Assembly: GCA_002338255.1 (NCBI GenBank)
Contig: DDHX01000010.1
Span: 30,237-36,221 of the forward strand
Length of the DNA: 5,985 nucleotides
Reading direction: 5' to 3'
Origin: Ruminococcaceae bacterium UBA1865
GTDB taxonomy: Bacteria; Bacillota; Clostridia; Oscillospirales; Acutalibacteraceae
Of the stretch, positions 1 through 3,437 are shown piece after piece. How positions within the stretch are numbered: position 1 is the first letter of the stretch; each line of letters opens with the position of its first letter. A model generated the notes under the pieces. The model was not told where the DNA came from and searched no databases. It saw only the letters and a list, made by a program, of their open reading frames with translations. The position numbers and the translations under genes were made by a program.

Positions 1-273
1 GCACAGCCAACCTTGGAAACTACAATCGGTATTCCCTCTTTTCCGATGAATTTTAATTGGGACTTGCACCAGCTTTCCATGCAGTATGAATCGGATAGAC
101 AGAATTATGATTGGCTGTCCAAAAATAAACCGAAGTTGAAGTTTACGCCGGCGAGTGTTGAATTTATGGTCAAAGAATACGCTCACGTGGAATTTAAATA
201 TTTAGGCAAACCACAGTACGTTCCGCCGTCGTCAAGTCCCGACTACAAACCACAGTTTGATGTCACCGCATAA
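1..273 (+). CDS. DUF6470 (YviE-like) family protein, 3' end only
   Basis: The reading frame is open from the first base and ends at TAA 271-273, giving the last 90 residues of a longer protein. The family assignment rests on the style of the tail, with an EFKYLGKPQYVPPSSSPDYK segment followed by a short acidic end, and on position immediately upstream of fliW-csrA-flagellin. In Bacillus and many Clostridia this slot holds yviE, a roughly 190-residue DUF6470 protein of unknown function, after flgK-flgL. No signal peptide or membrane segment is visible in this part. A TTG at 13-15 could be read as a start, but it has no ribosome site before it and the frame continues upstream, so the gene is treated as truncated by the window edge. 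The molecular role is not known; a flagellar link is inferred from context only. Confidence 0.72.
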   Translation, partial: AQPTLETTIGIPSFPMNFNWDLHQLSMQYESDRQNYDWLSKNKPKLKFTPASVEFMVKEYAHVEFKYLGKPQYVPPSSSPDYKPQFDVTA

Positions 274-282
274 GAACCATTT

Positions 283-305
283 CAGCCCCCGCAGGGGGCT
301 GTTTT
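283..305 (+). terminator. Rho-independent terminator after the DUF6470 gene
   Basis: CAGCCCCC (283-290) pairs perfectly with GGGGGCTG (294-301) around a GCA loop, and TTTT follows at 302-305. It lies 9 bases after the stop codon. The stem is strong but the T-run is short (TTTTAC), so termination may be partial. That would lower rather than abolish read-through into fliW-csrA. Confidence 0.72.
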
Positions 306-325
306 ACTAAATAAAGAACTTGCAC

Positions 326-352
326 GGATACGAATTTTTTAAATTCAGGAGG
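326..352 (+). promoter_or_regulatory. fliW ribosome site with possible paired CsrA (GGA) sites
   Basis: AGGAGG at 347-352 lies 5 bases before the fliW ATG and fixes that start. The 12-mer AAATTCAGGAGG (341-352) is identical to the one before flagellin (1328-1339). A second GGA at 326-328 lies 19 bases upstream of the GGA within the ribosome site (348-350), a spacing known to suit bridging by a CsrA dimer. The upstream GGA is a poor match to the CsrA consensus outside its core (about 7 of 12) and I see no hairpin presenting it. The ribosome site is secure; CsrA control of fliW is speculative. Confidence 0.45.
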
Positions 353-357
353 GCACA

Positions 358-789
358 ATGGGTACGAATCAAACAGCTTTACAAAACTCCAATGAGGACG
401 AACAAAATATCATTTACTTTGAAGATGGCATTTTAGGATTTGAAGAAATAAAAGAATATCTTCTGTACCACGAGGACGACAGTGGGATTATCTGGAATTT
501 GCAGGCCGCGCAATCCGATGTTCCCTCTTTTGTAGCGGTGGATCCATATCCGCTTATCAACGACTATAGCCCCGTGCTGTCACAGTCTGAACTGGACTAT
601 TTTGGTGAAACAGGCACAGAAAATCTCTGCGTTCTGGTTATTGCGGTCATCAAGCCAAACCTCGCTGACTCCGTGGTCAACTTGAAAGCACCAATTGTAA
701 TTGATGTAAACAGCAAAAAAGCAAAACAGATTATTTTGGAAAATTCGGATTATCCAATTCGATATAAACTGTTCAGGGATAAAGAATAG
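358..789 (+). CDS. fliW: FliW, flagellar assembly factor and CsrA antagonist
   Basis: This 143-residue cytoplasmic protein has the usual FliW length. Family features in order: a first strand with GILGFEE (residues 24-30), an LQ-x(7)-F-x-V-x-DP segment (about 48-63), and the signature DSVVNLKAPIVID (104-116), followed by a KQIILE-x(4)-YPIRYKLF tail (123-139). FliW binds the C-terminal part of unpolymerised flagellin. When flagellin is exported, FliW is released to bind CsrA and relieve repression of flagellin translation; it acts as a non-competitive antagonist in B. subtilis. The ATG at 358 is chosen because AGGAGG sits 5 bases before it and the first conserved strand begins near residue 18. 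About 16 poorly conserved residues precede that strand. The stop TAG (787-789) overlaps the csrA ribosome site, so fliW and csrA are probably co-transcribed and translationally coupled. Confidence 0.95.
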   Translation: MGTNQTALQNSNEDEQNIIYFEDGILGFEEIKEYLLYHEDDSGIIWNLQAAQSDVPSFVAVDPYPLINDYSPVLSQSELDYFGETGTENLCVLVIAVIKPNLADSVVNLKAPIVIDVNSKKAKQIILENSDYPIRYKLFRDKE

Positions 790-801
790 GGGGTGTTTCC
801 T

Positions 802-1035
802 GTGCTTGTAATCAGCCGAAAAGTCTCCGAGTCAATCATCATCGGGGATAATATTGAGATTATTTTATCAGAAATCAGCGGTGACCATGTAAAGATTGCC
901 ATTAACGCACCAAAGGAAATCCCTATTTTACGCAAAGAGCTTGTGGAAACCCGCAGCCTGAACAAGGAAGCAAGCATTGCCCCTCAAAAGCAGACTTTGG
1001 ACAGGCTTAAGAAGGTTTTGGCAGGAAAAGAGTGA
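802..1035 (+). CDS. csrA: CsrA, carbon storage/flagellin translational repressor
   Basis: This 77-residue RNA-binding dimer blocks ribosome access at GGA motifs in leaders, classically that of flagellin in Gram-positives. The start is GTG 802, not the in-frame GTG at 793. Starting at 802 gives the canonical [13 protein letters not shown]-terminus, and AGGGGGTG (788-795) lies 6 bases upstream. RNA-contact residues are present: strand 1 (residues 2-7, LVISRK) and Arg44 within [11 protein letters not shown] (36-46). The IGDNIEI and [11 protein letters not shown] segments are typical. Beyond residue 47 there is a C-terminal tail of about 30 residues, as in Gram-positive CsrA, where this tail carries the FliW contact site. 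In B. subtilis Asn55 matters for that contact; Asn54 here is the likely equivalent, although the alignment has small gaps. It sits 12 bases after fliW. I saw no terminator between csrA and the flagellin promoter. Confidence 0.97.
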   Translation: MLVISRKVSESIIIGDNIEIILSEISGDHVKIAINAPKEIPILRKELVETRSLNKEASIAPQKQTLDRLKKVLAGKE

Positions 1036-1124
1036 ATTAGCAGACTCCTTTCCTCTCTCATTGGCGCGCCACTTTCCTCGTAGATGAAACTTCCATAAAT
1101 ATTTTAAAATGTCCTAAAAAGTGC

Positions 1125-1151
1125 TAAACTTTTACCGGTTTGTACCGAAAT
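1125..1151 (+). promoter_or_regulatory. SigD (sigma-28) type promoter of flagellin
   Basis: TAAA at 1125-1128 (preceded by C) is followed after exactly 15 bases by ACCGAAAT at 1144-1151. The SigD consensus is TAAA-N15-GCCGATAA, so the -35 is perfect, the spacing is ideal and the -10 keeps the CCGA core with three mismatches. It lies upstream of the flagellin gene as expected for hag/fliC. Transcription should start near 1158, giving a leader of about 190 nt. The start site is inferred from spacing, not seen. Confidence 0.8.
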
Positions 1152-1203
1152 ATCTATTGTAGGCGGAGAGAGAGTTAAAACAAATTCCGCATCACAACTT
1201 TTG

Positions 1204-1250
1204 ATTTTAGTTTTTGCCCTGACAGGGCCCGTTGGGGCAGAAATTGAAAT
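1204..1250 (+). promoter_or_regulatory. Long hairpin in the flagellin 5' leader
   Basis: Bases 1204-1219 pair with 1235-1250 over 16 consecutive positions, with three G-U pairs and no bulge. The apical loop is 15 nt (1220-1234) and contains the self-complementary hexamer GGGCCC (1225-1230). Shorter alternatives compete: GCCCT (1216-1220) with AGGGC (1224-1228), and GCCC (1227-1230) with GGGC (1235-1238). There is no T-run, so it is not a terminator. A role in mRNA stability or in arranging the CsrA sites is plausible but unproven. Confidence 0.5.
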
Positions 1251-1266
1251 ATAACCAAAGCACAGC

Positions 1267-1286
1267 AAAGAACAAGGACGTTCTTT
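1267..1286 (+). promoter_or_regulatory. CsrA binding site 1: GGA in a hairpin loop
   Basis: AAAGAAC (1267-1273) pairs perfectly with GTTCTTT (1280-1286), leaving the six-base loop AAGGAC with GGA at 1276-1278. GAACAAGGACGT (1270-1281) matches the published CsrA selection consensus RUACARGGAUGU at 10 of 12 positions. High-affinity CsrA sites present GGA in just such a loop. Its place upstream of a second GGA in the ribosome site mirrors the BS1/BS2 layout of the B. subtilis hag leader. Confidence 0.8.
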
Positions 1287-1295
1287 CAAAACAGG

Positions 1296-1317
1296 CGTGG
1301 CGGCGTTTCGCCGCACG
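1296..1317 (+). promoter_or_regulatory. GC-rich hairpin between the two CsrA sites
   Basis: GCGGCG (1300-1305) pairs with CGCCGC (1309-1314) around a TTT loop. The stem extends by three more pairs (1296-1298 with 1315-1317) past a single bulged G at 1299. It lies between CsrA site 1 and the ribosome site, so folding would bring the two closer together. It has no T-run, and only about 16 bases separate it from AGGAGG. Confidence 0.6.
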
Positions 1318-1327
1318 TACTAAAACA

Positions 1328-1340
1328 AAATTCAGGAGGA
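1328..1340 (+). promoter_or_regulatory. Flagellin ribosome site overlapping CsrA site 2
   Basis: AGGAGG at 1334-1339 lies 8 bases before the flagellin ATG. It holds two overlapping GGA cores (1335-1337 and 1338-1340) about 60 bases downstream of the GGA in CsrA site 1. CsrA bound here would block ribosome entry directly. The surrounding AAATTCAGGAGG is identical to the sequence before fliW. Confidence 0.75.
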
Positions 1341-1347
1341 AAAAATT

Positions 1348-2520
1348 ATGCGTATTCAACACAACATCGCAGCTTTAAATGCAAACAGAATGTTGGCATC
1401 CAACAATGACAAGGTAAGCAAAAACCTCGAAAAATTATCTTCCGGATATAAAATCAACCGTGCGGGCGACGACGCTGCCGGCCTTGCAATTTCTGAAAAA
1501 ATGCGCGGCCAAATTCGCGGACTTGACCAGGCATCCAACAATGCAAACGACGGTATTTCTTTGGTACAGACCGCTGAAGGTTCTTTGAACGAGACTGCTT
1601 CCATTCTCCAAAGAATGAAAGAACTTGCAACTCAGGCTTCTAACGGCACCTATCAGAACTCAGTTGACCGTGACAACATCAGCAAAGAAGTTGAATCTCT
1701 TAAGAGCGAAGTTAGTAGAATTTCTACTTCCACCAACTTCAACAAAATTAATCTGTTGGATGGTTCTTTAGGTGGTTACGGAATAACACCGGATGCTGCT
1801 AACCCTGCTTACAACTCCAAGGGCTTGACTTCCATTAGTATTGAAGGAGGTAATCTTACTACTTCTGATACATTTACTGTAACAGATACAGCTGGTGTTT
1901 TTTCAGTAACAACCTCTGCAGACGCCAAAGCAGGATTTTCACTTAGCGCAGCAACTGTATCAGAAGACGGAAAAACTCTCACTTATAAAGTGAAAATGAA
2001 TGATACTGCTTCTGTTGCTGATGCAAAGCAATACAATGGTGTTACAATTACCGTCAAAAAGGGTAGTGAGTTTGATGCAACAGCAAGTGGTACTTACAAA
2101 CTTGACATTAAATCTGTAAGTACAGGTTTAAAACTTCAAATTGGTGCATCCGCCACTGATGACCAGCAAGTTACATTAAAAGTCGGCGATATGAGTGCTA
2201 AAGGCCTTGGCATTGATGCACTTACTGTGGACACTCAGGACAATGCTTTGAAATCAATATCTGCTATCGACGATGCTATCAACAAGGTTTCCGGCACAAG
2301 AGCTGACCTTGGTGCATTACAGAACAGACTTGAGCACACTGTTACCAACTTGGGTACAACCAGTGAGAACTTAACTTCTGCTGAGAGCCGTATCCGTGAC
2401 GTTGACATGGCTAAGGAAATGATGGAGATGACTAAGAACAATGTTCTTACTCAGGCTGCACAGTCCATGCTTGCTCAGGCTAACACACAGCCACAGAATG
2501 TTTTGAAGCTTCTTCAGTAA
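1348..2520 (+). CDS. hag: Flagellin, flagellar filament protein
   Basis: This is the 390-residue subunit of the flagellar filament, exported unfolded by the flagellar type III apparatus, so no signal peptide is expected and none is seen. The N-terminal D0/D1 arm (residues 1 to about 142) begins MRIQHNIAALNANRML and carries GDDAAGLAISEKMRGQI (40-56) and LQRMKELATQ (87-96). The latter corresponds to the TLR5-recognised region of Salmonella FliC; the key Arg (89) and Leu (93) are kept. The C-terminal arm (about 297-390) includes SRIRDVDMAKEM (347-358) and ends QPQNVLKLLQ. Between them, about 145-290 is a Thr/Ala/Lys-rich variable region making a surface domain. That region lengthens the protein beyond the 304-residue B. 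subtilis Hag. There is no cysteine. AGGAGG 8 bases before ATG 1348 fixes the start. Expression is probably SigD-driven and CsrA-repressed. A strong terminator 35 bases past the stop suggests a single-gene transcript. Confidence 0.97.
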   Translation: MRIQHNIAALNANRMLASNNDKVSKNLEKLSSGYKINRAGDDAAGLAISEKMRGQIRGLDQASNNANDGISLVQTAEGSLNETASILQRMKELATQASNGTYQNSVDRDNISKEVESLKSEVSRISTSTNFNKINLLDGSLGGYGITPDAANPAYNSKGLTSISIEGGNLTTSDTFTVTDTAGVFSVTTSADAKAGFSLSAATVSEDGKTLTYKVKMNDTASVADAKQYNGVTITVKKGSEFDATASGTYKLDIKSVSTGLKLQIGASATDDQQVTLKVGDMSAKGLGIDALTVDTQDNALKSISAIDDAINKVSGTRADLGALQNRLEHTVTNLGTTSENLTSAESRIRDVDMAKEMMEMTKNNVLTQAAQSMLAQANTQPQNVLKLLQ

Positions 2521-2554
2521 TCTTCAAATCTTCTAATTTATCTCGTTATAAATT

Positions 2555-2588
2555 ACACCCGCAGGCTTTGCCTGCGGGTGTTTTGTTT
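2555..2588 (+). terminator. Rho-independent terminator of flagellin
   Basis: ACACCCGCAGG (2555-2565) pairs perfectly with CCTGCGGGTGT (2571-2581) over 11 bp around a CTTTG loop. TTTTGTTTG follows from 2581. It begins 35 bases after the flagellin stop and is the strongest terminator in the window. Confidence 0.92.
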
Positions 2589-2603
2589 GTGCTTATTTGT
2601 TGG

Positions 2604-2660
2604 GGAACGAACTCCCTCAGTCAGGCTTGCGCCTGCCTGCTCCCTCGAGGAGGGAGCCTA
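2604..2660 (+). repeat. Palindromic repeat unit A
   Basis: This 57-bp unit starts GGAACGAACTCCCTCAGTC and holds two hairpins: CAGGC/GCCTG (2622-2626 with 2631-2635) and GCTCCCTC/GAGGGAGC (2639-2646 with 2650-2657, loop GAG). It is almost identical to unit C at 3172-3227, with two substitutions and one extra T. It is an inverted, diverged counterpart of unit B. It does not code. It forms the left flank of the DUF559 gene remnant. Confidence 0.88.
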
Positions 2661-2683
2661 TTAAACCGGAGAGTGTTAGCATT

Positions 2684-3046
2684 TTAAAAATTCAATTTTT
2701 CCTGCACTTTTCTGTCTATAAAATTACAAACAACATCAAAATTTTCTTTAACTTCACTGTTTGAAAATCGTATGACTTCTAATGAGTAGGCATTTAAAAT
2801 TCTTGTCCTCAGTGCATCATACTCCATCCCTATTTCAGTATAATGCTGCCCACCATCCAATTCAATGACCAGTTTTGCCTTATGACAATAAAAATCTGCT
2901 ATATATCCGTCAATTACCTTTTACCGCTGAAACCTTATCGGATAAATCCTCAAAAAATCATACCATAATCTATCTTCCGTTTCCGTAGCGTTTGTTCGTA
3001 ATTCTTTCGCCGCATGTATCAAATGATGTTTATATGGCAAAGACAT
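2684..3046 (-). pseudogene. DUF559 (Vsr-like) endonuclease-domain gene with one in-frame stop
   Basis: The minus strand from ATG (3046-3044) to TAA (2686-2684) reads as a 120-codon DUF559 protein, the usual length of the small single-domain forms. It begins MSLPYKHHLIHAAKELRTNA, then LWYDFLR (27-33), then the nuclease core DGYIADFYC (46-54) and LVIELDGGQHY (59-69). It ends in VIRFSNSEV (91-99) and a helical tail. Asp51, Glu62 and the following DG-x-QH are the expected PD-(D/E)xK-type active-site positions. Codon 42 is TAA (2923-2921), where relatives have Gln (RFQRQK), so a single C-to-T change of CAA explains it. The stop precedes the whole catalytic core, and the next ATG (codon 74) lies beyond it, so no active product is expected without read-through. 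The ribosome site GGAGG (complement of 3051-3055) is intact, and there is no frameshift, so decay is recent or the base is a sequencing error. The cellular role of these short DUF559 proteins is not settled. Confidence 0.88.
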
Positions 3047-3063
3047 TTATCCTCCACCCTTTC

Positions 3064-3118
3064 CCTTGCCTCCCTCTTCGAGGGAGGTGTCGCGCCGCGC
3101 GCGACGGAAGGAGTTCGT
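3064..3118 (-). repeat. Palindromic repeat unit B
   Basis: Read on the plus strand this unit has CCTCCCTC/GAGGGAGG (3069-3076 with 3080-3087, loop TTC). Next comes GTCGCGC/GCGCGAC (3089-3095 with 3099-3105, loop CGC), and it ends GGAAGGAGTTCG. This is the plan of units A and C in reverse orientation with a different middle stem. It closely matches unit D at 3255-3310. It lies just upstream of the DUF559 ribosome site. Confidence 0.85.
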
Positions 3119-3139
3119 ATTGTAAAAGCCCCATGCTTC

Positions 3140-3155
3140 GACTGAGGGAGTTCGT
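3140..3155 (-). repeat. Solo element end (16-bp inverted copy)
   Basis: GACTGAGGGAGTTCGT is the exact reverse complement of the start of unit A (2607-2622) and of unit C (3175-3190), but no hairpin unit is attached to it. With unit C it makes a perfect 16-bp inverted repeat around a 19-base spacer. It may be the remnant end of another copy or the true outer end of the A-side element. Confidence 0.75.
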
Positions 3156-3171
3156 AACCACAAACTCTCAT

Positions 3172-3227
3172 GGAACGAACTCCCTCAGTCAGGCTGCGCC
3201 TGCCAGCTCCCTCGGGGAGGGAGCCTA
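3172..3227 (+). repeat. Palindromic repeat unit C
   Basis: This 56-bp unit is a near copy of unit A. Hairpins are CAGGC/GCCTG (3190-3194 with 3198-3202) and GCTCCCTC/GAGGGAGC (3206-3213 with 3217-3224, loop GGG). The stems are intact while the loop bases differ from unit A. A further short stem, TGGCA/TGCCA (3232-3236 with 3241-3245), lies in the spacer before unit D. Confidence 0.88.
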
Positions 3228-3254
3228 AGAATGGCACGCTTGCCAAGGAAGACC

Positions 3255-3310
3255 CCTTGCCTCCATCTTGGAGGGAGGTGGCGCGCCCGGCGCGTCGGAG
3301 GGAGTAATCC
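3255..3310 (-). repeat. Palindromic repeat unit D
   Basis: This unit matches B over its length with about seven substitutions. Its first stem (3260-3267 with 3271-3278) has one mismatch. Its second is GGCGCGC/GCGCGTC (3280-3286 with 3290-3296), where the T-A pair of unit B is replaced by G-T. The changes therefore mostly keep pairing, which suggests the structure is maintained. Confidence 0.83.
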
Positions 3311-3328
3311 GCTTTATATACAGCACAA

Positions 3329-3362
3329 AGCGACGGTCTGGGCTTTCACCCAAACCGCCGCT
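3329..3362 (-). terminator. Probable terminator of the minus-strand surface-protein gene
   Basis: Bases 3329-3342 pair with 3349-3362 over 12 pairs with two single mismatches, around a six-base loop. The hairpin lies 76 bases beyond the stop of the minus-strand gene. On that strand only TTT follows the stem, so intrinsic termination may be weak. The AT-rich stretch between it and the stop (about 3390-3437) shows no other hairpin. Confidence 0.5.
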
Positions 3363-3437
3363 ACGCAAATACAACTATACTTATTTTGTTGAGATAGTAA
3401 TAATTTAATTAAAAATCTTGCTGTGCTTTAAAATCTC

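Larger units (their letters stand above)
2604..3118. mobile_element. Putative DUF559-carrying element bounded by inverted units A and B
   Basis: Units A (2604-2660) and B (3064-3118) are in opposite orientation with the same internal plan, and the DUF559 gene fills the space between them. The outer ends match in inverted sense: ACGAACTCCCTCAGTC at 2607-2622 against the complement of 3103-3118, 14 of 16 identical. A perfect 16-of-16 alternative outer end lies at 3140-3155. I found no clear target-site duplication and no transposase, so mobility is inferred only from structure. The gene and ends may instead be independent insertions in a permissive convergent spacer. Confidence 0.42.
3172..3310. 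mobile_element. Putative miniature (MITE-like) element made of units C and D
   Basis: Units C and D face each other like A and B but are separated by only 27 bases with no gene. The 139-bp whole looks like an internally deleted, non-autonomous version of the A-B element. The extreme ends are more diverged than in A-B: D ends GGAGGGAGTAATCC rather than GAGTTCG. No target-site duplication is evident. Confidence 0.42.

Noticed and set aside
300..346. Possible promoter for fliW (TTGCAC at 320-325, TAAA at 312-315)
   Set aside because: There is no acceptable -10 box at 16-18 bases from TTGCAC, and no GCCGATAA-like box 15 bases after TAAA.
793..801. Upstream in-frame GTG start for csrA
   Set aside because: It would add MFP before the canonical MLVISRK and would overlap the ribosome site AGGGGGTG (788-795). 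The GTG at 802 has correct spacing and matches the family.
1163..1190. GGA at 1165-1167 as a third CsrA site
   Set aside because: It sits in a stem (GCGGA 1163-1167 with TCCGC 1186-1190) rather than a loop and matches the consensus poorly.
750..1604. Minus-strand frames 750-977, 1104-1316 and 1356-1604
   Set aside because: They lie antisense to fliW/csrA, the flagellin leader and the flagellin N-terminal arm. Each is explained by the plus-strand gene or leader opposite it.
1844..1850. AAGGAGG inside flagellin as an internal ribosome site
   Set aside because: It encodes Glu-Gly-Gly and is not followed by a suitable start codon with an open frame.
2992..3246. Overlapping short reading frames on both strands (2992-3228 plus, 3019-3246 minus)
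   Set aside because: They run across repeat units B and C and part of the DUF559 gene in the wrong frame. Their translations are Arg/Pro-rich products of palindromic repeats.
2604..3310. CRISPR array
   Set aside because: The units alternate in orientation, have unequal spacing, and flank a gene. There are no regular spacers or cas genes.
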